From contig NZ_JAHVKE010000001.1 of assembly GCF_019800885.1 (NCBI RefSeq), positions 1,054,001-1,118,000 on the forward strand: a stretch of DNA of 64,000 nucleotides, in the 5' to 3' direction. The notes beneath the pieces were generated by a model, which saw only the letters and a list, made by a program, of their open reading frames with translations, did no database searches and was not told the DNA's origin. The stretch's first letter is position 1. Each line of letters starts with the position of its first letter. Both the position numbers and the translations under genes were made by a program. Shown here one piece after another: positions 17,370-27,136 of the stretch. The stretch is from Maritalea mobilis (GTDB lineage Bacteria > Pseudomonadota > Alphaproteobacteria > Rhodobacterales > Rhodobacteraceae).

Positions 17370-17990
17370 TTAGCTGCCGAGCGCGCCCACAAGGGTCTGC
17401 GGAAACTCGGTATGGACCCATTGCTGCAGGCGCTGCGTGATGCGCACGCGCTGCGTGATGCCCTGGGCCTCGGCATCGACGGCCTGCTGGCCGCCATAGG
17501 CGCGGAAGGTCAGGTCCACCTCGCGCGGGCCGGACAGGATCTGGCCCGTTTCGGCATGGGCGACGGTGACCGTGAACTCGATCTCGTGCTCGCCGCCGAT
17601 GGTGTAGCGGGCGCGCTCGGTCAGGGCGTGAAAGCGCGTGACCTCGATCTGGACCGTGACCGGCGTCGCGCCCTGCATGGGGGCCAGGGCCGGCTCGAGC
17701 GCCGCTTGCAGCACCGCCTGCACCTGGGCGTGGCGGTCGCCGACCGGGTCCTCGCGCCAGACGATATCGGCGCGCGGCTTGATCGTGTTGGCTTCCGAGC
17801 CCTCAAGGCTTTCGGGAACCAACACCACGAGGCGGGCAAAATCCCAGTTCTGCGTCGAAACGTCGATCACCGGGCCAAGGTCAAGGCCGGCGTTCCGGGA
17901 CGAAACGTTCACGGCGGGCGTCGTCACGCACCCCGACAGGATCATTGCGGCGCCGAGCGTGACGGCGGGAAGGATGCGCTTGATGGTCAT
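17370..17990 (-). CDS. Predicted lipoprotein (DUF6778-like)
   Basis: A 206-aa protein. The signal peptide ends at the lipobox ILSGC with Cys21. The mature part is a compact alpha/beta sequence with no motif I recognise beyond similarity to Rhodobacteraceae lipoproteins of unknown function. The 213-bp region upstream separates it from the aldolase gene and must hold its promoter. The ATG at 17990 is chosen to place the signal peptide correctly. Confidence 0.75.
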   Translation of the reverse strand: MTIKRILPAVTLGAAMILSGCVTTPAVNVSSRNAGLDLGPVIDVSTQNWDFARLVVLVPESLEGSEANTIKPRADIVWREDPVGDRHAQVQAVLQAALEPALAPMQGATPVTVQIEVTRFHALTERARYTIGGEHEIEFTVTVAHAETGQILSGPREVDLTFRAYGGQQAVDAEAQGITQRVRITQRLQQWVHTEFPQTLVGALGS

Positions 17991-18203
17991 GACTGTCCCT
18001 TTTCTAGGGCCGGTTCGTGCCAACCGGATGGTGTTTCTGCCTCTGTCGCGCGGGTTTTGGCCCCGGTCGACTTCGCGAACATCGCGGCTTGACCAGGTGA
18101 AATCGAGATCGAACCCGCGCAGCAGCGGGGTGTTTTCTGGGTCATTTCAAGGCGCAATTGCGGCAGGTTTGCCTTGATCGCCACCGACCGGCGGCTGGAT
18201 CGC

Positions 18204-18971
18204 TCAGGTAAACTCGCGGATGCCCGCGACGGCAGCGCGCGCGCCTTGCAGCATCCAGGCCTGTTCCGAGGCGATGAAGAACATGCCCAGCCCATGCGTT
18301 TCGGCCAGCGTCCCGGCCGCGGCGGCGTTCGGCACGAAGGTCGCGTAGCCCAGCCCGTTGGCCCTGGCCGCCGCCCCCACGCGGGCCAGTGCGGCAGTCA
18401 GTTCCGGGCTCTCCTGACTGTCCTTGCCATAGCCCACGGACAGGTCCGCCGGCCCCAGGAACAGCGCGTCGATCCCCGGTGTGGCCGCGATCCCCTCGAC
18501 CGCGTCGACCGCTTCGGGGTCTTCGATCTGGGCGATGACCACCGTTTCCTCGCGCGATTGCGCCAGAAGCTCAGGCATGGGGCGCGTGGCGAACCCCGCC
18601 CAACGCGTGGACCCGGCGAAACCGCGCCCGCCGGGGCCAAAGCGCGATTGCCTCGCGACGCGGGCGGCGGTCTCGGCATCGGTCACATGGGGCACGACGA
18701 CGCCCACGGCCCCGAGATCGAGCACCATGCCGATCCGCTCGGCGCTGCTGGACGGCACGCGCACCAAAAGCGGGAAATCGGCGGAGCGCGCCAGGGCGGC
18801 GCAGGCATTCATCGCCGCGCGCTCGAACGGGGCGTGTTCGGCATCGAGGCAGACGAAATCGAGCCCGGCGAGGATCAGAACCTCCAGCACGTCGATGGAA
18901 GGCGTCTTCATGAAGGTGCCCGCCAGCGGCGTGCCCGACCGGACCCTGGCCTTGAAATCAGCGATGCCCAT
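18204..18971 (-). CDS. HpcH/HpaI-family aldolase
   Basis: A 255-aa class II (metal-dependent) aldolase with a TIM barrel. Recognisable segments are FVCLDAEHAPFE, GVVVPHVTDAETA, VIAQIEDPEAVD (metal-binding Glu/Asp) and ALFLGPADLSVGYG. Members cleave or form 2-keto-3-hydroxy acids such as 4-hydroxy-2-oxoheptanedioate; the substrate is not fixed here. GGGGCAGG precedes the ATG. The FliM-like gene is 65 bp upstream on the same strand. Confidence 0.88.
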   Translation of the reverse strand: MGIADFKARVRSGTPLAGTFMKTPSIDVLEVLILAGLDFVCLDAEHAPFERAAMNACAALARSADFPLLVRVPSSSAERIGMVLDLGAVGVVVPHVTDAETAARVARQSRFGPGGRGFAGSTRWAGFATRPMPELLAQSREETVVIAQIEDPEAVDAVEGIAATPGIDALFLGPADLSVGYGKDSQESPELTAALARVGAAARANGLGYATFVPNAAAAGTLAETHGLGMFFIASEQAWMLQGARAAVAGIREFT

Positions 18972-19036
18972 GCGCCTGCCCCTTTCGCCCTTGCCGCGCG
19001 AGCTTGGCCAAGCTCCGGTCCGATTGCAACCGCATC

Positions 19037-20077
19037 TCAGCCCTTTGCCACCTGCGCCACGGCGCGGGGCTGGCCCCCGGATGCGGACGCGGGCGCCGGG
19101 GTGTCGGCTGCGGGCCGGTCACCGCCCTCCAACGCCGCCTTGTCCGGGGCCGACGGGGGCCTGTCCGGCGCCGCGACCCGCAAGGCGCGGCGGCCACCCT
19201 GCTGCCCGAGGGCGGCGCTGAGGACCACGGTGCCATCCGGCGTTTCAAGCGCGACCGAGGCGAGGTCCGCACGGTCGAACGGCAGGATATCGCCCTCCGA
19301 CAGCGCCTCGACCTCGCCCAAGGTCAGGGTCAGGCGCATCAGCACGGCATCCAGCAGCAGCGGCGCTTCGGACAGGGACGCGCGCAGCCCCGCCTCCCAG
19401 CCCGGCGGGGTCTTGGGCGCGTCAGTGCCAAGCTTGCCCCCCTTGCCGTCGGCCAGCGCCGCGTCGCGCGGCAGGACCAGCACGATCTGCCCCTTGCGCG
19501 CGCCCGTTTCACCCAAGGCGACCTCGGCGGTGAGGGCGTGATACGCCCGCTCGGGCAGCAACAGGGTCAACCGATCGCGCGCTTCGACCCGGCTGCCATA
19601 GGCCATGCGCTCGGGCCAGTCGCGCCCCTCCCCCTCCGCGGCCTCGCGCGCGAAGGCGGCAAGCGTCAGGTCGATGAAATCGCGGCTAAGCGCCTCGTCG
19701 ATGGCGGTCACGCGGCGCGGCGGCAGATCGGCGGCCTCGACCCGCCCCGTTGTCTGAACCTCGATCAGCGGGTCCATCGCGCCATGCGACAGGGCGATCA
19801 TGCCGCGCAATCCGCCCTCGGCCTCCAGCACGGCGACCAGCCCATGCGCGGGCAAGGCGGCAAGCGCGGCGTCCAATGGCACGGACGTGGTGACAGTAAC
19901 GGAGCTCGGCGACAGGCCCAGCCCCTCGAACGGCACGCTCGCATGCCGGAGCGCCCGCGTGAAAGCACGCTGCAACACCGGCGCAAGGTCGGGCGCAGGC
20001 GGTCGCTGCCCCGCATGGGCCGCGACGATACGGCGGAGCACGGCCTCTCCCTCGGGTGTCGCGCGCTGGTGGGTCAC
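19037..20077 (-). CDS. FliM/FliN-family (SpoA domain) protein, orphan
   Basis: A 346-aa protein with a GTG start. The middle part is FliM-like (VLQRAFTRALRHASVPFEGL and VTAIDEALSRDFIDLTL). The C-terminal SpoA/surface-presentation domain is about residues 235-310 (LLLDAVLMRLTLTLGEVEALSEGDILPFD). A Pro/Ala-rich tail follows. FliM/FliN proteins build the flagellar switch or type III secretion C-ring, yet no other flagellar gene is in the window. It lies 82 bp downstream of the symporter-kinase gene on the same strand, so it may be co-regulated. Confidence 0.78.
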   Translation of the reverse strand: MTHQRATPEGEAVLRRIVAAHAGQRPPAPDLAPVLQRAFTRALRHASVPFEGLGLSPSSVTVTTSVPLDAALAALPAHGLVAVLEAEGGLRGMIALSHGAMDPLIEVQTTGRVEAADLPPRRVTAIDEALSRDFIDLTLAAFAREAAEGEGRDWPERMAYGSRVEARDRLTLLLPERAYHALTAEVALGETGARKGQIVLVLPRDAALADGKGGKLGTDAPKTPPGWEAGLRASLSEAPLLLDAVLMRLTLTLGEVEALSEGDILPFDRADLASVALETPDGTVVLSAALGQQGGRRALRVAAPDRPPSAPDKAALEGGDRPAADTPAPASASGGQPRAVAQVAKG

Positions 20078-20159
20078 GGTCTTTGGCCTGCGAAAGGGGT
20101 GATGGGCATCACCCCGGTTCTGCCATGGAAAGGGTTAAGAAAACCCCAACGCGCCGCGG

Positions 20160-22844
20160 TCAGGCCGCCTCTTGCGCGCGCGCGGGCAGGCGCACACGAA
20201 ACCGCGTGCCGACCTGCGATGGCATATAGGCCAGGTCGCCGCCGAGCCGCGCCATGATCTCGCGGCTGATGGCCAGGCCCAGCCCCGCCCCCGGCGCGCC
20301 CTTGGCCGTGTCCAGCCGGGCGAATTTCTCGAAGATCAGGGTCTGCTGGCGCGGCGGGATGCCCGAGCCATTGTCGGCGAAATCGATCTCGATCTCGGGT
20401 CCGCGCCCCTGCACGGTGATCGACAGTTCCGGCGCCTCGGCATCGCAGTATTTCTGCGCGTTGGAGATCAGGTTGATGAAGACCTGCGCCAGCCGGTCGG
20501 CGTCGGTCCAGAGCGTCACCGCCTCGCGCGCGCGGTCGCGGCGGATGGCGATGCGCCCGCCCTCTTCCAGCGCGCCGGCCGCGTAGATCGCCCGGTCCAG
20601 CACGTCCGACAGGCTCGCCTCTCCCTCGTTCAGCGACACGCGCCCGTTTTCCAGCACCGACAGATCCAGAAGGTCATCAAGCAGCCGCGTCAGCCGCAGG
20701 CTTTCGTCATGGATGATGCGCGAGAAGCGCGCCCGCGCGGCATCGTCCAGCGGATCGGACTGCATCAGGATCTCCGAAAACGACCGGATCGAGGTCATCG
20801 GCGTGCGCAGCTCGTGGCTGATCTGGCTGAGGAAGGCGTCCTTCTGAACCGACAGCTCGGTCAGCTTCTGGTTCACCTCGCGCAGGCGTTCCGCCGTGCG
20901 GGCCAGTTCTGCCGATTTCGCCTCCAGCTGGCTGGAATACTCCATGATCTGCGCCGTTTCATCGGCCACGGCCAAGAGGTCGCGCACCGACACGCTGGCG
21001 CCCCCGGTGATCTGCCCCACCATCGCATGCGCCGTCGCCGCGCCGACCGACCCCGCCAGTTCACGCTCCAGCGTTTCAAGGAAATCGGCGGTCGGTTCCG
21101 GCAAGGCCCCCTCGCGCCCCTGCGCGGCGGCGGCACTTTGAAACAGCCGCCCGGCCCGGCCCGACCCGAGGATACGCTGCGCCATGATCAGCAGGTCATC
21201 GGCCGTGCCCGCCGCCCCGCGCCAGCCCAGAAGCGCGCGGGAATGGTCGTAGACATTGACGAACTGCGCGCCCTGCAACCGCTCCAGCGGGCTGGGGAAG
21301 GAAAACAGCGACCCGAGGATGAAGAGAAGCGTGTTGGTCCCCAGCGACAGGATCATCGCGGTCAGAAGGCGATCGGTCGCCTGCAAGCCCAGGGGCGTCG
21401 CGGGGCTGAGCCAGCCGATGCTAAACGGCCCCTCTTCCAGCATGGCGGGGATCAGGCCCCCGGTCTCGGCCATGTTCGGGATCAGCAGCAGCCACGCCCA
21501 GATCAGGAAGCCCGCCCCGATGCCCAGCGCCGCCCCCACCCGCGTCGCCCCCCGCCACAGGATGCCGCCCAGAAGCGCGGGCAGCACCTGCGCCACACCG
21601 AGGAAGGCGATCAGCCCGATATCGGCCAGCGCCTCGGCCCCGCCCGACAGGCGATAGTACCACAGGCCCAGGAACAGCACGCCCGCGATGGACAGCCGCC
21701 GCGCCGTCAGCGCCACGCGCCGCATGTCACCCGAGGTCGGCCCCTCGGCCCGCGAGAACCGCAGCCAGAGCGGCACGATCACGTGGTTCGACACCATGGT
21801 GGACAGCGCTAGCGCGGCAACGATGACCATCGAGGTCGCCGCCGAGAAGCCGCCGAGAAACACCAACAGCGCCAGACCGTCGCGCCCGAGGCCCAAGGGC
21901 ACGGTCAGAACGAAGAGGTCGGGGTTGTCCCCGGCGCTCGGCAGGTCCAGACCGATCACGGCGATGGGCACCACGAACAGGCTGATCAGCATCAGGTACA
22001 GCGGAAAGGCCCAGCCCGCCGTCGCAAGGTGCCGCTCGTCCGAGTTCTCGACCACCAGCACCTGGAACATGCGCGGCAGGCACAGGATGGCCGCCCCCGC
22101 CAGCGCCGTGATCCCCACCCAGCGCGCACCGTTCCAGCTTGTGTCGATCACGGGGCTGGCCTCGATCCGGGCCAGCATGTCGCCGGGGCCGTCCGCCACG
22201 CCCCAGACGACGAACACCCCCAGCGCGAGGATCGCGAAAAGCTTCACGATCGCCTCCAGCGCGATGGCCGAGACCAGGCCGGGATGGCGTTCGTTCACAT
22301 CCAGCGACCGCGTCCCGAACACGATGGTAAACAGCGCAAGCCCCGCCGCCACCCAGATCGCCGTGGCCTCCGCATCCGGTGTCCCCGCCCCGCCATTGCT
22401 GGAAAAGGCCGAGAAAGACAGCGTCACCGATTGCAGTTGCAGCGCGATATACGGCGTCGTGCCCACCACGGCGAGCAACGTCACCATCGCCGCCAGCGCC
22501 CCCGACTTGCCATACCGGCTGGAGATCATGTCGGCGATCGAGGTGATGCGCTGCGCCCGCCCGATCCGCACCATCTTGCGCAAAAGCCAGAACCACCCGA
22601 TGAAAACCAGCGTCGGGCCAAGGTAGATTGTCAGGAACTCCAGCCCCGAACGCGCGGCAGAGCCGACGGCGCCGTAAAAGGTCCAGGCCGTCGTGTAGAT
22701 CGATAGGCTGAGCGTGTAGGTGATGGGCGAATTGAGCCAGCGCGCCTTGCCCTCGGCGGCGCGTTTCTCGGCGAGGAAGGCCACCGCGAACAGTCCCGCC
22801 ACGTAGAGGACGCACACCGCGACGAGGCCGTTGAAGCTCAGCAT
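20160..22844 (-). CDS. Sodium/solute symporter-type sensor histidine kinase (CrbS-like)
   Basis: An 894-aa hybrid sensor. Residues 1-500 are an SSS/PutP-like transporter with about 13 membrane helices (opening LSFNGLVAVCVLYVAGLFAVAF). A linker and coiled coil follow. The HisKA dimerisation domain has its phospho-His in SHELRTPMTSIRSFSE near residue 673. The HATPase domain has DNGSGIPPR near 826 and GAGLGLAIS near 855. The layout matches CrbS, which controls acs in Vibrio and Pseudomonas. It starts one base after the upstream small membrane-protein stop, and a single-domain response regulator lies just beyond that. Proximity to acs supports acetate or carboxylate sensing (inference). Confidence 0.9.
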   Translation of the reverse strand: MLSFNGLVAVCVLYVAGLFAVAFLAEKRAAEGKARWLNSPITYTLSLSIYTTAWTFYGAVGSAARSGLEFLTIYLGPTLVFIGWFWLLRKMVRIGRAQRITSIADMISSRYGKSGALAAMVTLLAVVGTTPYIALQLQSVTLSFSAFSSNGGAGTPDAEATAIWVAAGLALFTIVFGTRSLDVNERHPGLVSAIALEAIVKLFAILALGVFVVWGVADGPGDMLARIEASPVIDTSWNGARWVGITALAGAAILCLPRMFQVLVVENSDERHLATAGWAFPLYLMLISLFVVPIAVIGLDLPSAGDNPDLFVLTVPLGLGRDGLALLVFLGGFSAATSMVIVAALALSTMVSNHVIVPLWLRFSRAEGPTSGDMRRVALTARRLSIAGVLFLGLWYYRLSGGAEALADIGLIAFLGVAQVLPALLGGILWRGATRVGAALGIGAGFLIWAWLLLIPNMAETGGLIPAMLEEGPFSIGWLSPATPLGLQATDRLLTAMILSLGTNTLLFILGSLFSFPSPLERLQGAQFVNVYDHSRALLGWRGAAGTADDLLIMAQRILGSGRAGRLFQSAAAAQGREGALPEPTADFLETLERELAGSVGAATAHAMVGQITGGASVSVRDLLAVADETAQIMEYSSQLEAKSAELARTAERLREVNQKLTELSVQKDAFLSQISHELRTPMTSIRSFSEILMQSDPLDDAARARFSRIIHDESLRLTRLLDDLLDLSVLENGRVSLNEGEASLSDVLDRAIYAAGALEEGGRIAIRRDRAREAVTLWTDADRLAQVFINLISNAQKYCDAEAPELSITVQGRGPEIEIDFADNGSGIPPRQQTLIFEKFARLDTAKGAPGAGLGLAISREIMARLGGDLAYMPSQVGTRFRVRLPARAQEAA

Positions 22845-22845
22845 C

Positions 22846-23133
22846 TCAGGGATCCGGCGCGCCGTGCGGTGCGGGGGCGGCATCCGCCTCGCCCGGCATG
22901 TCGCGCATCAGGGACCGGTTGATCCAGTAGGTCGCGCCGATCAGCCCCGCCCAGATCGCGAAGAAATAGACCAGCCAGGCATCCAGCCCGGCCGCCGCCG
23001 TCTGCTCGGCCTCGGAGCGGATGAAGACCGGCCCGAACAGCAGCACTGCGCCGAGAACCGGCAACAGCCGCGCGGCATCCTGCAACCGGTTGTGCCGGTA
23101 GGTGCGTCGCTCCAGGAAAAGCCGCCGCGCCAC
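22846..23133 (-). CDS. Small two-helix membrane protein next to the symporter kinase
   Basis: A 95-aa protein with a GTG start and two hydrophobic helices (about 20-40 and 48-68). It has a basic N-terminus (ARRLFLERRTYRHNR) and an acidic, Pro-rich tail. It is sandwiched 11 bp after the response regulator and 1 bp before the kinase gene, so the three are one operon. The position resembles small subunits encoded beside SSS transporters. I recognise no family. Confidence 0.75.
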   Translation of the reverse strand: MARRLFLERRTYRHNRLQDAARLLPVLGAVLLFGPVFIRSEAEQTAAAGLDAWLVYFFAIWAGLIGATYWINRSLMRDMPGEADAAPAPHGAPDP

Positions 23134-23144
23134 GGATCCGGCCC

Positions 23145-23543
23145 TCAGGCCCCGCCGCCCGACCGCGCCGCGGCCGGGGCATCTGTCAACGTGCCAAGGG
23201 TCGAGACCAATTCCGCGTTGGAAAAGGGCTTGGTCAGAAAGGCGTTCGCGCCCAGCGCCATCGCCTGTTCGCGGTCCTTGGCCTGCCCCTTGGCCGTCAG
23301 CATCAGGACCGGCAGATCACGCGTGGCAGGGTCGGCGCGCAGGTCGCGCAGAATTTCCAGCCCCGACCGCCCCGGCAGCATCACGTCCAGAACCACGATA
23401 TCGGGCGAGACGCGCGCGATCTCGGCCAGCGCGCTTTCCCCCTTGCCATGGCCCTGAACCTCCCACCCTTCGCGGGACAGCAGGAACCCGATGGCTTCGA
23501 GGATATTGGCCTCGTCCTCGATCAGTAAGATACGCTTGCCCAA
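23145..23543 (-). CDS. Single-domain (receiver-only) response regulator
   Basis: A 132-aa CheY-like receiver. The acidic pocket is E10-D11-E12, the phosphoryl acceptor is D53 in VLDVMLPG, with T83 and K105 (FLTKPFS). There is no DNA-binding output domain, only an Ala/Gly-rich tail. A TTG start is preceded by GGAG. It heads the operon with the small membrane protein and the kinase, so it is presumably that kinase's phospho-acceptor. Its output would need another partner. Confidence 0.88.
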   Translation of the reverse strand: MGKRILLIEDEANILEAIGFLLSREGWEVQGHGKGESALAEIARVSPDIVVLDVMLPGRSGLEILRDLRADPATRDLPVLMLTAKGQAKDREQAMALGANAFLTKPFSNAELVSTLGTLTDAPAAARSGGGA

Positions 23544-23622
23544 GTACTCCGGCCCTCCCTCCGGTCGGTTCGGTCAGTCTGCAAAACGCCGACCAAATAG
23601 GCAATGGCCCATCTGGCAGCAC

Positions 23623-24933
23623 TCAGCGCCGCGCGGGGCACGCCTCACGCGGGCATAAATGGCATCCCGGCCCGGCGGGAATGGCCGCCTCGCCCCCGTT
23701 GTCCGAACTGGCGGGCGCAACCAACATGGTGGCCTGCACCACCGGCGCGCGGCCAAAGCCGGTCTGCGCCACCGGTTGCGCCACGGCCCAGGCGTCGAAG
23801 ATCCCGCCTTGCGGCAGGTCCAGCCGCGCCGCCTCGGGCTGGCCGGGACGGGCCAGAACGGCGTAAAGCGGCCAAAGCGGGCAACCGGGGCCAAAGCGCG
23901 GGATGGAAAAGGACGGCAAACGCCGCCGGAACAACAGCGCCCCGGCCGCATCGCAGACCGCCAACCCGAAATCCGGCGCCCCGGCCGAGAGCGGCAGGCT
24001 CGCCAGTCGCCGCAACACCAGCGCCACGTCCCCCTGCCCCAGCATCAGCAGGCGGCCCGGGTCGAACCCGGCCTCGCGCGCGGCCGGCAGGATCACTTCC
24101 AGCGGAAGGCGCGCGGCATCCTGCGCGTAGCGCTCCAGCATGTCGCGGGCGAGCGCGTGGCTGGCGCTATCCTCCATACCCGCCGCCCGCGCGATGACCC
24201 CCTCGATCCCGGCACGGCCCTGCGTCTCGATCTCGGGGAAATGGTGGCCGGCGGCCTCGAACAGCGCCTCGACCGTTTCGATGGGGGTCGAACTGGCCCC
24301 CGACTCCTCGGTATCGGGCGCTTCGAAATGGGCCAGCATCGCCGTGGCGCGGAGCGACAGGCGCTCGGCCTCTTCGTGGAGGTTGCGGTGAAACCGTCCG
24401 CGCCACGCCGCGTCCAGATCGGGGTCGCGCGCGAGGATGTCGGCGGTCGAGCGGATCGCCGCGACCGAGGAGAGCATCTCGTGCATCGCCTCGGCCAGAA
24501 CCGGGTCGTGGCCCAGCCGGTCGCGCAGCCCCTCGGCCACCGCCTCAAGGCCCGCGATGCGCTTGTGCTGCGCGGCGATCAGGCCGGTCCAACCCGGAAA
24601 GCGCGCGGCCAATTCGTCGATCCGCGCCGTTTCGGGCAGCACCCCGCCCAGCCCCGCGCGGGTGTCGCGCGCCGAGGCCTGCAACGTATCGTAAAGCGTG
24701 GCATCCGCCCCTTCGGACAGCGCCGCCGGTTCGACGTCCAGCGCGCGGGCCAGCGCGTTCAACAGCTTGCCGCCGATCTTGCGGCGGTTGTGTTCGATCA
24801 GGTTGAGATACGAGGCGGAGATGCCCACCGCCTCGGCCAGCGCCGCCTGCTTCATGCCGCGGGCAAGGCGGCGTTCGCGGATCCGATTACCGGTCAGTTG
24901 CGCGCGCCGCATCCCGTCGGGCAATCCGGCCAT
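23623..24933 (-). CDS. ScfR-type short-chain fatty-acyl transcriptional regulator (XRE family)
   Basis: A 436-aa regulator with an N-terminal XRE helix-turn-helix (about residues 14-75, RERRLARGMKQAALAEAVGISASYLNLIEHNRRKIGG). It has a long central helical region and a C-terminal DUF2083-like domain ending in a Cys cluster, CHLCPREAC (C-x2-C-x4-C). This matches the ScfR group (RamB, PccR, MccR) that senses acyl-CoA intermediates. The gene is divergent from acs, the usual arrangement, so acs is the likely target. GGGAGGAG precedes the ATG at 24933. Confidence 0.88.
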   Translation of the reverse strand: MAGLPDGMRRAQLTGNRIRERRLARGMKQAALAEAVGISASYLNLIEHNRRKIGGKLLNALARALDVEPAALSEGADATLYDTLQASARDTRAGLGGVLPETARIDELAARFPGWTGLIAAQHKRIAGLEAVAEGLRDRLGHDPVLAEAMHEMLSSVAAIRSTADILARDPDLDAAWRGRFHRNLHEEAERLSLRATAMLAHFEAPDTEESGASSTPIETVEALFEAAGHHFPEIETQGRAGIEGVIARAAGMEDSASHALARDMLERYAQDAARLPLEVILPAAREAGFDPGRLLMLGQGDVALVLRRLASLPLSAGAPDFGLAVCDAAGALLFRRRLPSFSIPRFGPGCPLWPLYAVLARPGQPEAARLDLPQGGIFDAWAVAQPVAQTGFGRAPVVQATMLVAPASSDNGGEAAIPAGPGCHLCPREACPARR

Positions 24934-24971
24934 CTGATTTCTCCTCCCAAGACGCACGCAGATTAACAGGC

Positions 24972-25031
24972 TTTACAAAACGGGCCAAGAATTTACCGGG
25001 TCAGCACAAGATCGCGGGCAAAAGCGGTAAA
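24972..25031. promoter_or_regulatory. Candidate ScfR operator region between scfR and acs
   Basis: TTTACCG (24992-24998) and CGGTAAA (25025-25031) form an inverted repeat with 33 bp between centres, about three helical turns. A further TTTACAAA lies at 24972-24979, close to the TTTGCAAA element reported for PccR/RamB. Assignment to ScfR is an inference from position. Confidence 0.4.
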
Positions 25032-25134
25032 CCCCAAGGGGCCTTGCCTCACTCGCAACGATGCGAAACACTCCCCCTCGACTGCCGAACCGGGGGAGGG
25101 TTCGGCCGCCAATCAGACATGAAGGGGAGGACCC

Positions 25135-27084
25135 ATGCCCAACGATATGACGCCCCCGTCCGCCGATTTCGTGAAATCCGCCCATATCGACGCGGAAACC
25201 TACGAAAAGATGTATGCCGCCTCGGTCGCCGACCCCGAGGCCTTCTGGGCCGAACATGGCCAGCGTATCGACTGGATCAAACCCTATACCAAGGTCAAAT
25301 CCACCAGCTTCGCGCCCGGCAATATCGACATCAAATGGTTCGAGGACGGCACGCTGAACGTGGCCGCCAACTGCATCGACCGCCACCTTGCCACGCGCGC
25401 CGACCAGACCGCGATCATCTGGGAGCCCGACGACCCCAACGACGACGCCAAGCACATCACCTATGCCGAGTTGCACCGCGAGACGTGCAAGATGGCCAAC
25501 ATCCTCGAAGACATGGGCGTGCGCAAAGGCGACCGCGTGGTGATCTACCTGCCCATGATCCCCGAGGCGGCCTATTCCATGCTGGCCTGCGCGCGGATCG
25601 GCGCGATCCATTCCATCGTCTTCGCGGGCTTTTCGCCCGACGCGCTTGGCGCCCGGATCAATGGCTGCGACGCCAAGGTGGTCATCACCGCCGACGAGGC
25701 CCCGCGCGGCGGGCGCAAGACGCCGCTCAAGTCCAACACCGACGCGGCGCTGCTGCATTGCAAGGACAGCGTCAAATGCCTCGTCGTGAAGCGGACGGGC
25801 GGCCAGACCACCTGGATCGCCGACCGTGACTACGACTACAACGAGATGCGGCTTGAAGCGGATGACCACGCCGCCCCGGTCGAGATGAATGCCGAGGATC
25901 CGCTGTTCATCCTCTACACCTCCGGCTCCACCGGGCAGCCCAAGGGCGTGGTGCACACGACCGGCGGCTACCTCGTCTATGCCTCGATGACCCACGCCTA
26001 CACCTTCGACTACCACGACGGGGACATCTTCTGGTGCACGGCGGATGTCGGTTGGGTCACGGGCCACAGCTACATCGTCTATGGCCCGCTCGCGAACGGC
26101 GCGACGACCCTGATGTTCGAAGGCGTGCCCACCTACCCCGACGCGGGCCGGTTCTGGGCCGTGTGCGAAAAGCACAAGGTCAACCAGTTCTACACCGCCC
26201 CCACCGCGATCCGGGCGCTGATGGGACAGGGGGACGAGTTCGTCACGACATACGACCTGTCGGACCTGAAACTGCTGGGCACCGTGGGCGAGCCGATCAA
26301 TCCCGAGGCGTGGAACTGGTACAACAGCGTCGTCGGACAGGGCCGCTGCCCCATCGTCGACACGTGGTGGCAGACGGAAACCGGCGGCCACCTGATCACC
26401 CCCCTGCCCGGCGCGATCCCGACCAAGCCCGGCAGCGCCACGCGCCCCTTCTTCGGGGTGCAGCCCGTCATCCTCGACGCGCATTCCGGGCAGGAGATAA
26501 CCACGACCGAGGCCGAGGGCGTGCTCTGCATGAAGGACAGCTGGCCGGGCCAGATGCGCACCGTCTGGGGCGATCACGAGCGGTTCGAGAAAACCTATTT
26601 CTCGGACTACAAGGGCTACTATTTCTCGGGCGATGGCTGCCGCCGCGACGGGGATGGCTATTACTGGATCACGGGCCGCGTCGATGACGTGATCAACGTC
26701 TCCGGTCACCGCATGGGCACCGCCGAGGTCGAAAGCGCGCTGGTCGCCCATGCCAAGGTCGCCGAGGCCGCCGTGGTCGGCTACCCGCACAAGATCAAGG
26801 GGCAAGGCATCTACGCCTATGTCACCCTGATGAACGGGGTCGAGCCCTCGGACGAGCTGCGCAAGGAGCTGGAGACCTGGGTCCGCACCGAGATCGGCCC
26901 CATCGCCAAGCCCGACCTGATCCAATGGGCCCCCGGCCTGCCCAAGACCCGCTCGGGCAAGATCATGCGCCGCATCCTGCGCAAGATCGCCGAGAACGAT
27001 TACGGCAGCCTCGGCGACACCTCGACGCTCGCCGAACCCGCCGTGGTGGACGAGCTGATCGAGAACCGCATGAACAAGGGCTGA
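25135..27084 (+). CDS. acs: Acetyl-CoA synthetase (acetate--CoA ligase)
   Basis: A 649-aa AMP-forming acetyl-CoA synthetase, converting acetate, ATP and CoA to acetyl-CoA. The phosphate loop [10 protein letters not shown] is at about 262-271, the WWQTETG substrate-binding motif near 413, the hinge region [16 protein letters not shown] near 515-530, and the catalytic, acetylatable Lys is K609 in [10 protein letters not shown]. Length is full. A strong GGGGAGG ribosome site precedes the ATG, and a good terminator follows. It is divergent from the ScfR gene and close to a CrbS-like kinase. Confidence 0.97.
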   Translation: MPNDMTPPSADFVKSAHIDAETYEKMYAASVADPEAFWAEHGQRIDWIKPYTKVKSTSFAPGNIDIKWFEDGTLNVAANCIDRHLATRADQTAIIWEPDDPNDDAKHITYAELHRETCKMANILEDMGVRKGDRVVIYLPMIPEAAYSMLACARIGAIHSIVFAGFSPDALGARINGCDAKVVITADEAPRGGRKTPLKSNTDAALLHCKDSVKCLVVKRTGGQTTWIADRDYDYNEMRLEADDHAAPVEMNAEDPLFILYTSGSTGQPKGVVHTTGGYLVYASMTHAYTFDYHDGDIFWCTADVGWVTGHSYIVYGPLANGATTLMFEGVPTYPDAGRFWAVCEKHKVNQFYTAPTAIRALMGQGDEFVTTYDLSDLKLLGTVGEPINPEAWNWYNSVVGQGRCPIVDTWWQTETGGHLITPLPGAIPTKPGSATRPFFGVQPVILDAHSGQEITTTEAEGVLCMKDSWPGQMRTVWGDHERFEKTYFSDYKGYYFSGDGCRRDGDGYYWITGRVDDVINVSGHRMGTAEVESALVAHAKVAEAAVVGYPHKIKGQGIYAYVTLMNGVEPSDELRKELETWVRTEIGPIAKPDLIQWAPGLPKTRSGKIMRRILRKIAENDYGSLGDTSTLAEPAVVDELIENRMNKG

Positions 27085-27102
27085 CGTCCCCCTGCAGGGA
27101 CG

Positions 27103-27136
27103 AAAAGGGCCGCCCGATCCGGGTGGCCCTTTTTCA
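27103..27136 (+). terminator. Rho-independent terminator of acs
   Basis: AAAAGGGCCGCCCG pairs with CGGGTGGCCCTTTT (one G-T pair) around an ATC loop, followed by a T. The 34 nt are nearly repeated at 36927-36960 (30 of 34 identical). Confidence 0.85.
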
